A DNA stretch of 64,000 nucleotides from Hathewaya histolytica. Lineage in GTDB: Bacteria; Bacillota; Clostridia; Clostridiales; Clostridiaceae. A model generated the notes under the pieces. The model searched no databases. It had not been told where the DNA came from and saw only the letters and a list, made by a program, of their open reading frames with translations. Below, piece by piece: positions 23,982 through 32,335 of this stretch. Made by a program: the position numbers and the translations under genes. Numbering within the stretch: the stretch's first letter is position 1; each line of letters begins with the position of its first letter. The stretch is taken from contig NZ_LR590481.1 of assembly GCF_901482605.1 (NCBI RefSeq), positions 744,001-808,000 of the forward strand, written 5' to 3'.

Positions 23982-25949
23982 ATGACAATTAATAATATAG
24001 CTATTAAGAATATTAAAGGTAATTTAAATAAATATGCTATGTATTATTTAAGTAATGTAATAGTTGTAACTATATTTTTTATATTTGCTAACTTTATATA
24101 TAATCCAGGTACTAGTAGTGGAAATATTAGTGATAAGACTATAGGGCAAGTTGCTAGTAGATTAATGTATTTGTGTGAGTTTGTAATAATAATTTTTACT
24201 TTTATATTTTCAAATTACTCAATAAGTAGTTTTTTAAAGTCTAGGGAAAAAGAATTCGGACTTTTATCAATGTTTGGCTTAACTAAAACCCAAATAAGAC
24301 GATATGTTATGTTTGAAAATATAATAATTTCAATTGTTTCTATTATAACAGGGCTTTTCTTTGGAATTTTATTTTCAAAATTATTTTTTATGGCCGTATC
24401 TGTAATTTTAGATTTAAATTCAGAAATTCCATTTTCAATATCAAGTAAGGCTTTAAAAATAACAATAATAAGCTTTTTAATACTTCTTAATTTTATAAGT
24501 TTTATTACAAGTTTTAAAATAAAAAATAACAATATTGCAGAATTATTAAAGGGCGAGAGAATACCTAAAACAACACCAAAGTTTTCTAAAATAAAATCAA
24601 TACTTGGAATAGTGCTTATAATCTCTGGATATATTGTAGGAGTATTTTCTAAAACAGCTATTATAGCTACAATGATTCCAATACTTATAGTTGTAATCAT
24701 AGGAACTAAACTTTTGTTTTCTCAATTTAGTGTGTTTTTTACAAATAAACTTCAGAATAACAAGGGAGTTTATTATAAAGGAATAAACTTAATAACCTTG
24801 TCTCAAATTATATATAAATTAAAAGATAATGCAAAAGTGTTATTTATTACTTCAATACTTAGTGGAATTACTCTTGCATCAGCCATATCAGTTTATTCTC
24901 TGCAAAAGGTAAGTTTATCTTCAATGGAAGATAATTGTCCACAGGATATAGGGGTTATAGAGCAGGATATAAATTCCCATAAAGTTATACCTAATGGAAA
25001 AGTTGAAGAAATATTGAAAAAGTATAACTTTGATATAAAATATAAAAATAAAATAGAATTAATAAAAGCTAAAAACAATGATATGTTAAAAGAAAATAAA
25101 AAAGGGCCTTATGTAAAAGTAAATAAAACTGATTTTAACATAATGTCTGAAAATAGTTTTAATGAGCTTGCAAAGCAATATAATAGGAAACCTTTAACTT
25201 TAAAAAAAGAAGAAGTGGTAGTATATACCTATGATTTTAATAGTAACATAGCTAATATAAAAACAGAAATTCCTTTTAATCAGCAGAAAACTTTAAATTT
25301 CAACATTAAAGGTAGAGTAAGTAGCTTTAATATACTAGATAATTTAAAGGGTGGAATTATAAATGCAGATGGAAAAAATACTAATACTTTAATTGTTAAT
25401 AACAGTGATTTTAAAAACTTGTGGGGAAAGGTTTCAAATAGTAATAAGTGTATTTATTATGGATACAACATTAAACATAATTTAAAAGCTGTTAATGCAG
25501 TAACTGAAATAAAAAAATCAGTTACAAAAGGTCAAGAAGTTTTCTTTACTGAAAGGGTAACAAGTATGGCAAGCGTAATGCAACTTTTATCTGTACTTTT
25601 ATTTATAGGAACTTTTATTGCGATTATATTCTTCATTGCAACAGGAAGTATATTATATTTCAAAATGTTTAATGAAGTTCAGAAAGATAAGCAAGATTTT
25701 ATAGGATTAAAAAAGATAGGAGTTACACAAGAAGAAATAAAAAAGGTGGTTAGCATTCAAAGTTTTACAATGTTTTTCTTACCACTTACAGTTGCAACAC
25801 TCCATGCTGCTTTTGCCGTAAAATCTGTAGGACTTTTACACATAAAATATTTTATATTCATTGCAGGAATATATTTAGTTCTGCAAATAGCATATTATTT
25901 GTTTGCTAAATGGATGTATATTAAACAAATTAATAGCTGGAACATTTAG
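23982..25949 (+). CDS. BceB-like ABC transporter permease
   Basis: The 655-residue permease has ten predicted membrane helices in a 4+4+2-like layout (FtsX-type) and a large outer domain at about residues 310-535 between helices 7 and 8, the hallmark of BceB-type permeases. KEFGLLSMFGLTKTQIRRYV near residue 88 and GLKKIGVTQEEIKKV near 575 are the coupling regions. It starts 11 nt after the ATPase gene, with an AGGAGGGG ribosome binding site. Its ligand is probably a cell-wall-active peptide, but which one cannot be told. Confidence 0.92.
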   Translation: MTINNIAIKNIKGNLNKYAMYYLSNVIVVTIFFIFANFIYNPGTSSGNISDKTIGQVASRLMYLCEFVIIIFTFIFSNYSISSFLKSREKEFGLLSMFGLTKTQIRRYVMFENIIISIVSIITGLFFGILFSKLFFMAVSVILDLNSEIPFSISSKALKITIISFLILLNFISFITSFKIKNNNIAELLKGERIPKTTPKFSKIKSILGIVLIISGYIVGVFSKTAIIATMIPILIVVIIGTKLLFSQFSVFFTNKLQNNKGVYYKGINLITLSQIIYKLKDNAKVLFITSILSGITLASAISVYSLQKVSLSSMEDNCPQDIGVIEQDINSHKVIPNGKVEEILKKYNFDIKYKNKIELIKAKNNDMLKENKKGPYVKVNKTDFNIMSENSFNELAKQYNRKPLTLKKEEVVVYTYDFNSNIANIKTEIPFNQQKTLNFNIKGRVSSFNILDNLKGGIINADGKNTNTLIVNNSDFKNLWGKVSNSNKCIYYGYNIKHNLKAVNAVTEIKKSVTKGQEVFFTERVTSMASVMQLLSVLLFIGTFIAIIFFIATGSILYFKMFNEVQKDKQDFIGLKKIGVTQEEIKKVVSIQSFTMFFLPLTVATLHAAFAVKSVGLLHIKYFIFIAGIYLVLQIAYYLFAKWMYIKQINSWNI

Positions 25950-25982
25950 TTATTTTATATAAGGCAAGTTTTTCTATAAGAT

Positions 25983-26028
25983 AGCTTTTTATGATATATA
26001 TAATTTATCATAAAAAGCTGTTTTTTTA
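25983..26028 (+). terminator. Rho-independent terminator
   Basis: 14-bp arms AGCTTTTTATGATA / TATCATAAAAAGCT followed by GTTTTTTT, after the BceB-like gene. Confidence 0.92.
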
Positions 26029-26245
26029 TTACATAAACAATTATCACAGATAAGGAGATCATATGTAATCATAAACTTAGATAATATAATAGGTTGACTT
26101 AATGTCTTACCATATAATACAATAAATGGGGATATGTATATAAGTGGTTAATATTAAGTAATTTATATTTTAGATAATATACAAATAAATACGAAGCTTA
26201 AACAAAATAAATTAAGACAATTACAGTATGCTATGAGGTGATTAA

Positions 26246-27452
26246 ATGTTTCAAAATAAAAAGAATACACAGATTATGAAGATGTACATATTCACCTTTT
26301 TCGGAAACATATATCTAGATAGAGGAATATTTATGATATATTTGATGAGTAAAGGATTAAGCTTATTAGAGGCAGGATTTTTCCAAGCACTTATTAATAT
26401 ATCTATGATTATTGCGGAACTTCCTACAGGATTAATAGCCGATAAGTATGGAAAAAAGATATCAATTCTTGTTGCTAAGGTATTAATGATTATATACTTA
26501 GTACTTATGTTGTTTTCAAATTCAGTAATAGGGTTTTATGCTGCAGCTATATTAATGGGTATTGCATATACATTTACATCTGGAGCAGAAGAAGCATTCC
26601 TTTATGACATGATAAAACAATCTGGCATTGAAGAGAGAGCAACTAAATATATGGGACTATATGAGGGGATAATAACCATAGCAATTGCACTGGCTATGGG
26701 GTTTGCTGGATATATACAAGCAATTAACTGGAATTTAGTTTTTATTATATCGATTATATTCCAAGTGGTTTCATTAGGTGTAGGAGTAACTTTAAAAGAA
26801 GTTGAAGTTCAACATGAAGATAACGTAGATAACCATAGACTAGGATACAGAGAAATTATTGTGTCTTGTGTGGATTTTCTAAAAAATAATAAAAATACTA
26901 GAGGATATATAGTAGCTACTTCATTAAATGTAGGGGTTGTATCATCTCTTTATATTTTTGCTCAAGATATTCTCGTGAATAATGGATTTGATGTAAAAAA
27001 GTTTCTGTATTTTTTAGTGTAGAATCTATTATTTCAGCACTAGTTTTTACACAAGTATATAAATTAGTTGATAAAATAGGTCGAAATAAAAGTATTTATT
27101 ACTTAGTAGGAGTTACCGTGGCGTCTTACGCTTGGTTAATTGGTTTAAAATCTTATATTTTAATTCCTATATTTATGATTAGTATTGCCAACAATGCTTG
27201 TACACTATTTCCTTTGTTATGATAAATGAGAAATTAGAGGATGAAAAGCGAGCAACTATGCTTTCTATTTACAGCTTGATTTCAGCTATATTAATGGTTG
27301 TTATCTCAGTTAGTATAAATAGTGTTGTAAGAATAATGAGTATGGAAATGTTCTTTGGCATAATGGGAGCAGGACTAATTTTATATTATATTGTATCCTA
27401 TAAGAAAATAGAGAAAGAGGTAGGGCAGTGTAATATGGAGGCCTACAGGTAA
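26246..27452 (+). pseudogene. MFS transporter, two frameshifts
   Basis: Three consecutive frames make up one major-facilitator transporter of about 400 residues. Frame 1 (26246-27022) carries the start and motif A GLIADKYGKKIS and ends abnormally after GFDVKKFLYFLV. The reading continues in another frame as KKVSVFFSVESIISALVF and VDKIGRNKSIYYL (about 26995-27222), stops, then resumes as ISFVMINEKLEDEKRATMLS to 27452. The first shift is at an A6 run (26995-27000) where seven As would restore the frame. Two separate shifts argue for real decay rather than one base-call error. Confidence 0.85.
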
Positions 27453-27501
27453 AATATAAATAATAGATTTAGAATAATAATTATTTTTGTAGATGATGAA
27501 G

Positions 27502-27541
27502 TAACCGTACACCTAAACTCAATTGGTGTACGGTTATTTTA
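27502..27541 (+). terminator. Rho-independent terminator
   Basis: Stem AACCGTACACC / GGTGTACGGTT followed by ATTTTATTT, after the broken MFS gene. Confidence 0.88.
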
Positions 27542-27797
27542 TTTCCCTCGAAATATTTTATAGTTACGATATATTTTAACCAATAGATAAAACAAATTAG
27601 ATATTACATATTTATAATAAATACCTATTGGACTCTCTTAATAAAAGGATAATATACTTTAAGGGATTATTAGTGCAAAAGTGTATAAAACAAAAGAAAT
27701 AATATGTATTTTATATAAAAATAACATAACGATGAGAATAAAAGTTTCTTCAATTTAATAATCTCATTATATAAAATTTATTGGGGTGGATATACAT
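27542..27797 (+). other. 5' region of the MetNIQ-like operon
   Basis: No gene is present. A weak inverted repeat CCAATAG (27580-27586) / CTATTGG (27625-27631) is visible. I looked for the conserved S-box (SAM-I) core and for a T-box GGTGG-ACC element and found neither. Confidence 0.4.
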
Positions 27798-28766
27798 ATG
27801 ATACAAGTTAAGGATATTACAAAATCCTTTAGGGGTACCAAGGTTCTTGATGGGATAAACCTAAATATTCGGCAAGGAACAATATTTGGATTATTGGGTA
27901 GAAGTGGAACGGGTAAGTCAACATTACTTCGATGTATAAATGGGCTTGAAACCTATGATACAGGAAGCTTAATTGTAGATGGTGTTGATTTGAAATCATT
28001 AAATAAGAAAGAGGCAATGGAGTTTAAAAAAAATATTGGGATGATATTTCAGAATTTTTCATTACTTGAAAGAATGACGGTGTATGAAAACATTGCTTTG
28101 CCACTTAAGTGTTGGAAATATAAGAAATCATTTATAGACCATAGGGTAAAAGAATTAGCTGAGATTGTTGATTTGGGTGATAAGTTGCATGCAAAACCAA
28201 GAGAACTTTCAGGAGGTCAGAAGCAAAGGGTTGCTATTGCTCGTGCAATGACTATGGATCCTAAAATTCTGCTTTGTGATGAAGCTACATCGGCATTAGA
28301 TCCGAAAACGGCACAGTCAGTTACATCTCTATTAAATAATATTAATAAAAAGTTTGGTATTACAATTGTAGTTGTAACACATCAAATGTCTGTTTTGCAG
28401 AGTTGTTGTGAAGATATTGCAATATTTGAATCAGGAAAAATTGTGGTAACTGGTAATGTAGAGGATGTATTTTTAAAACAACCAAAGGCACTTATAAATT
28501 TAATTGGACAAAAAGAGCTTCCAACTATAGACTCTGGAATCAATATGAAAATACTCCTATCAAGTGAACATTCATGTACGCCTATCATTACTCAGATGGC
28601 TCGAGATCTTGGTATAGATTTCACCATTCTAGGAGGAGATATGGAGACTTATAGAAGTGGTATTTTGGGATCAATTATTATTAATGTTCAGAATAAGGAC
28701 TTTGTTAAAGTAAAAGAATACTTAAAATATAGTAATGTTCAGTGGAACTTGATGGAATATGCATAG
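27798..28766 (+). CDS. MetN-like ABC importer ATPase
   Basis: The 322-residue ATPase has Walker A GRSGTGKSTLLR, Q-loop MIFQNFSLLERM, signature ELSGGQKQRVAIARA, Walker B ILLCDEATSALDP and the C-terminal NIL ligand-regulation domain (about 245-322) that is typical of the methionine-family importers. GTG at 27786 in the same frame lies within the GGGGTGGA ribosome binding site; ATG at 27798 is preferred. It is the first gene of an ATPase-permease-lipoprotein-DUF169 operon. Methionine itself is only one possible substrate. Confidence 0.92.
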   Translation: MIQVKDITKSFRGTKVLDGINLNIRQGTIFGLLGRSGTGKSTLLRCINGLETYDTGSLIVDGVDLKSLNKKEAMEFKKNIGMIFQNFSLLERMTVYENIALPLKCWKYKKSFIDHRVKELAEIVDLGDKLHAKPRELSGGQKQRVAIARAMTMDPKILLCDEATSALDPKTAQSVTSLLNNINKKFGITIVVVTHQMSVLQSCCEDIAIFESGKIVVTGNVEDVFLKQPKALINLIGQKELPTIDSGINMKILLSSEHSCTPIITQMARDLGIDFTILGGDMETYRSGILGSIIINVQNKDFVKVKEYLKYSNVQWNLMEYA

Positions 28767-28793
28767 TTATATGTGAAAAGGAGTTGATGAATA

Positions 28794-29471
28794 ATGCTTA
28801 ATAATACATTTTGGACAACCTGGGTTAAATATTTTACCCAAATTATATATCCTTCAATATGGGTAACTCTAGAAATACTAGGTATATGCATGATACTAGC
28901 AATCATATTTGGATTTATGCTAGCTATAGCTTTAGTTATGTATGGCCCACTAGGATTAAGACCACAAAAAAAGATATATAAGGTTTTAAATTTTATTATA
29001 AATACAATTTGTTCCTTTCCAATGATTATATTAATAGTTGCAATTTCTCCTATTACTAGGATGATTGTAGGAACTACGATTGGTGAAGCAGCTGCAATTT
29101 TTCCTATTACACTAGCCGCTGTACCTTATATGGCACGAATAATTGAAAATATATTTATAGGAGTAAATCCTCAGTTAATTGAGGCAGCACGATCTTTCGG
29201 AGCTTCTGATATGCAAATTATATTTAAGGTTATGATGAAGGAATCGGTGCCTTCGTTGATTTCTAGCATTACACTAAGTACTATTAGCTATCTTGGCGCT
29301 ACTACTCTTGCAGGGGCAGTGGGTGCAGGAGGACTTGGAGCAGTTGCGCTCAATCAGGGTTATCAAAGTTTTAATAATACAGTTTTATACACCTCAGTAA
29401 CAGTATTATTTTTTATGGTGCTTATTATCCAAGGTGTAGGAAGCTGGTTATATAGAAAATCATTAAAATAA
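28794..29471 (+). CDS. MetI-like ABC importer permease
   Basis: The 225-residue permease has five predicted membrane helices and the inner-membrane coupling loop EAARSFGASDMQIIFKVMMK (about 127-146), followed by GAVGAGGLGAVAL. This is the usual size and layout of MetI. It pairs with the MetN-like ATPase 27 nt upstream and the lipoprotein 16 nt downstream. Confidence 0.92.
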   Translation: MLNNTFWTTWVKYFTQIIYPSIWVTLEILGICMILAIIFGFMLAIALVMYGPLGLRPQKKIYKVLNFIINTICSFPMIILIVAISPITRMIVGTTIGEAAAIFPITLAAVPYMARIIENIFIGVNPQLIEAARSFGASDMQIIFKVMMKESVPSLISSITLSTISYLGATTLAGAVGAGGLGAVALNQGYQSFNNTVLYTSVTVLFFMVLIIQGVGSWLYRKSLK

Positions 29472-29487
29472 CAAAGGAGAAAATCTT

Positions 29488-30321
29488 ATGTTTAAAAAAT
29501 TTATTTGTACAATTTTATTAGCTACACTTTGTGTTTCAGCTTCTGCATGCGGTTCTAAGACTTCATCATCTGATGCTAAAAATGAAGATGCAAAGCAAAA
29601 GAAAGTTATCAAACTAGCAACTATTTCTGCTCAGAAATCTAGATTAGAATGGGCGAAGGAAATTTTAGCTGAAAAAGGTATCAATGCTGAAATTGTTGTA
29701 TTTGATGGCAATAGTATGCCTGCAACTGCCCTTAAGGATGGCGATGTTGATGGGGTTCTTGTGAATCATAAGAAGTGGATGGAGACATTTAATAAAGAAA
29801 ATAAAAGTAGTCTTGTTATGATGAAGCCATACTATTACTATTCACCTATCAGAATGTATTCAAAAAAACATACTACTATTGAAGCTATTCCTAAGAATGC
29901 AAAAATTTCAGTATCCAATGACCCTAGTAATCTTGATATAGCATTAAAAATGCTTCAGGATGTTGGACTTATTAAGCTTGGAAAGAAGACGGGAGAATTC
30001 TATACGCCAGTTGACATTGTAGAAAATTCTAAAAATATTAAGCTTATTATGGCTGAAACAATTAATGTTGCTCGTAGTTTGGATGATGCAGATGCTGTAA
30101 TTTCTTTTACTTTCTACGTTAAAAAAGCTGGAGGTATTGATGTTAAAAAGTTCCTATATGAGAATCCAACAGATAAAGATCAGCTACCAGTAGGACTTAT
30201 TGTTCAGGAAAAAGATAAAGAGGCTGAATGGGCAAAATATCTTGCAGAGCATTTTGTATCAGAGAAATATTTAAAGAAAGCTAAAGATGTATATGGTGAT
30301 TCCTATGTATGTTATGAATAA
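29488..30321 (+). CDS. MetQ/NlpA-family substrate-binding lipoprotein
   Basis: The 277-residue protein starts with a lipoprotein signal (MFKKFICTILLATL, lipid-anchor Cys at residue 21 in SASAC-GS). The mature domain shows NlpA/MetQ features such as GDVDGVLVNHKKWMETF, ISVSNDPSNLDIALKMLQ and LDDADAVISFTFYV. It should capture the ligand outside the membrane for the MetNI-like importer encoded upstream. The family usually binds methionine, but related members bind other small ligands. Confidence 0.92.
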   Translation: MFKKFICTILLATLCVSASACGSKTSSSDAKNEDAKQKKVIKLATISAQKSRLEWAKEILAEKGINAEIVVFDGNSMPATALKDGDVDGVLVNHKKWMETFNKENKSSLVMMKPYYYYSPIRMYSKKHTTIEAIPKNAKISVSNDPSNLDIALKMLQDVGLIKLGKKTGEFYTPVDIVENSKNIKLIMAETINVARSLDDADAVISFTFYVKKAGGIDVKKFLYENPTDKDQLPVGLIVQEKDKEAEWAKYLAEHFVSEKYLKKAKDVYGDSYVCYE

Positions 30322-30351
30322 TTAATTTTAGTTAAAGGGGAGAAAAAAGTA

Positions 30352-31146
30352 ATGATTAATGAATCACTAAATATGGCTGTTACAAAACTAAACTCATTAT
30401 TGGATATAGAACGTAAAATAATAGGGGTGAAATTTCTATTTGATAAAGAGGAGTATGATTCGGCAGATGCCAAACATCTTACCAATAAATCACCATATTG
30501 TGTAATGGTTAAGTCTGCTATGTCAGGAGTTTGTATCAAAGCAACCTTGGAGCAATTTGGCTGTAATGGAGCTAGCAATGCTCTTGGAATGGTTATTCCA
30601 GATGAACTTTCAAGATCAGGAAGATCATCGCTAAATCTTGGACTTTATCAAGATATTGTTGTGACAAAAAGTGCAAGAAATGATATAACATTTTGTAATC
30701 ATTTAGCTTATGGTGTTATGTTAAAGCCACTTGAGAAGTTTATTGATGCACCTGATATAGTTATTATTGTTACAAATTCATATAATACTATGAGAATTAT
30801 TCAGGGGTATTCATACATATTTGGTACACAAAAGAGTTTTAAACTTGGTGGAAATCAAGCACTTTGCTCTGAATGTACGGCATATCCATTTGAGAGTAAT
30901 GATATTAATATTTCTGTACTTTGCTCAGGGACAAGATTCTGGTGTGGATGGTCTAAAGATGACATTGCTATAGGATTACCATGCAATAAGTTTTATGATG
31001 TTGTTGAAGGTGTTCTTCGTACAGTTAATGCAACAGAACCACAATCTGAAAAATTGAGGATTGGAAATAAGTTGAATGAAAATAATATCAAAGACCTAGA
31101 ATTAGATTATAGTAAATCATATTACTACACTTATGATGAAAAGTAA
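30352..31146 (+). CDS. DUF169-family protein
   Basis: The 264-residue protein matches the DUF169 family, whose function is unknown. Visible features are IGVKFLFDKEEY near residue 24, conserved cysteines in YCVMVKSAMSGVCIKA and GNQALCSECTAYPFE (C-x-x-C near 170), and CSGTRFWCGW near 192. Clustered cysteines could bind metal. It has no signal peptide. It follows the lipoprotein gene by 30 nt with a GGGGAG ribosome binding site, so it is probably the fourth gene of the importer operon and may act on the imported compound or sense it. Confidence 0.85.
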   Translation: MINESLNMAVTKLNSLLDIERKIIGVKFLFDKEEYDSADAKHLTNKSPYCVMVKSAMSGVCIKATLEQFGCNGASNALGMVIPDELSRSGRSSLNLGLYQDIVVTKSARNDITFCNHLAYGVMLKPLEKFIDAPDIVIIVTNSYNTMRIIQGYSYIFGTQKSFKLGGNQALCSECTAYPFESNDINISVLCSGTRFWCGWSKDDIAIGLPCNKFYDVVEGVLRTVNATEPQSEKLRIGNKLNENNIKDLELDYSKSYYYTYDEK

Positions 31147-31229
31147 TTTAATTAGCTAATAAGGTTCTTTAAGGTAAGAAAATAAAATAATAGATAAAAA
31201 TAAACCAACTTTGGATAAAAGACATAAGT

Positions 31230-31278
31230 AAAAGAGTAGCTAGTAAAACTAAATGTATTTATTAGCTACTCTTTTATT
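31230..31278. terminator. Bidirectional terminator
   Basis: Arms AAAAGAGTAGCTA (31230-31242) / TAGCTACTCTTTT (31263-31275) lie between converging genes. The right arm overlaps the last codons of the minus-strand DUF4184 gene. Confidence 0.85.
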
Positions 31279-31998
31279 ATATATAAATCCAGTTATCAGA
31301 TAACCTAAAAATAATCCATTTATAAATGTTACTACAAGTTGTCCAATACCGAAGTTACCCTGAACACTTACAGAGAACATATAACTAAGAATTAAAGTAA
31401 TAATTTGTACTGAGAAAATAGAAATTAAAAATTTAAATTTGTTTATAGAGATATTTAAACTTCTAGGATTCTTATCTCTAATATTGTACAAGAAAATAAA
31501 TAATACTAAAAATCCTATAAATGTACTACCATGCTGAAGTAATTTATATACAGGAATATTATAGCCTAATAGAAGTATCTTACTTCTTAAAAAATCTATA
31601 TTATTAACAAAGAATCCTGTCTTATGTGTAAATGCATCCCAAAGTACATGTGTAAGCATACCGATTATGCAAGAATAAGAAAATATTATACATTCTTTTA
31701 TAGTCATTAACTTATTTTTACTTTTAATAAGATATAGATATCTTTTAGATATAAAATTAGTTAGTGTTAATAGGAAACAGTTTTGTATGTATTTATAAAA
31801 TAAAAAGTTTAATAAAAAGCAAAGTGGTAAATTAAGAAAAAGAAATCCTATAGGTGTATGACCTAGATTACTGCTAGGATTAAATAATAAAAAATATATA
31901 AAATCTGGAGCCATGGAGCCTAGAACTAAGCCTCCTAAGTTTAATCTTTTACTTTTTAAGAATATAACTGCTGATGTATGTGATAATGTAAAGGGCAT
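31249..31998 (-). CDS. DUF4184-family membrane protein
   Basis: The 249-residue protein begins MPFTLSHTSAV and has GSMAPDFIYF near residue 30, both typical of DUF4184; the H8 and D residues recall metal-dependent phospholipase-like membrane proteins (YdjM type), but no activity is known. About six hydrophobic segments are seen. HVLWDAFTHKTGFF near residue 120 is a second conserved block. A start 17 codons upstream is possible, but the Met after AAAGGAGA is the better one. It is a single gene converging on the importer operon. Confidence 0.85.
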   Translation of the reverse strand: MPFTLSHTSAVIFLKSKRLNLGGLVLGSMAPDFIYFLLFNPSSNLGHTPIGFLFLNLPLCFLLNFLFYKYIQNCFLLTLTNFISKRYLYLIKSKNKLMTIKECIIFSYSCIIGMLTHVLWDAFTHKTGFFVNNIDFLRSKILLLGYNIPVYKLLQHGSTFIGFLVLFIFLYNIRDKNPRSLNISINKFKFLISIFSVQIITLILSYMFSVSVQGNFGIGQLVVTFINGLFLGYLITGFIYNKRVANKYI

Positions 31999-32160
31999 AC
32001 AATTCTCCTTTAAAAGTTTAATTAAATTATTATGAATTAAAGATATCATATAATTTAATTATATGTAATGGTATTAATATAAATATAATGGATATCAAAG
32101 TAGTAAATCCCCATAAATATTTAATAGATATTGTACATTATAGTAGGGATAATTTCCACC

Positions 32161-32244
32161 ATAAAAGCTTACAAGAATCTAAAGCTTAGATTTTTATGAG
32201 CTTTTATATTTAGTCATAAAATTTTAAGTTATTTAATTTTATGA
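32161..32244 (+). other. Two hairpins in the leader of the nucleotidase gene
   Basis: First stem: ATAAAAGCT (32161-32169) / AGCTTTTAT (32199-32207) with inner AATCT/AGATT. Second stem: TCATAAAATT (32214-32223) / AATTTTATGA (32235-32244). Neither has a T run. They lie 92-175 nt before the start codon and may be 5'-UTR structures. No known riboswitch is recognised. Confidence 0.4.
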
Positions 32245-32335
32245 CATCGTATAAGTTGTAAGTAAAATGTTTGAAATATTAATGTGATTAATGATAAGAT
32301 GTTTATACGACAAAAGTTTAAAGGAGAAATTGCAT

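Noticed and set aside
27542-27797. SAM riboswitch before the MetN-like gene
   Set aside because: The conserved S-box core and its pseudoknot partners are absent by eye; only a weak 7-bp inverted repeat is present.
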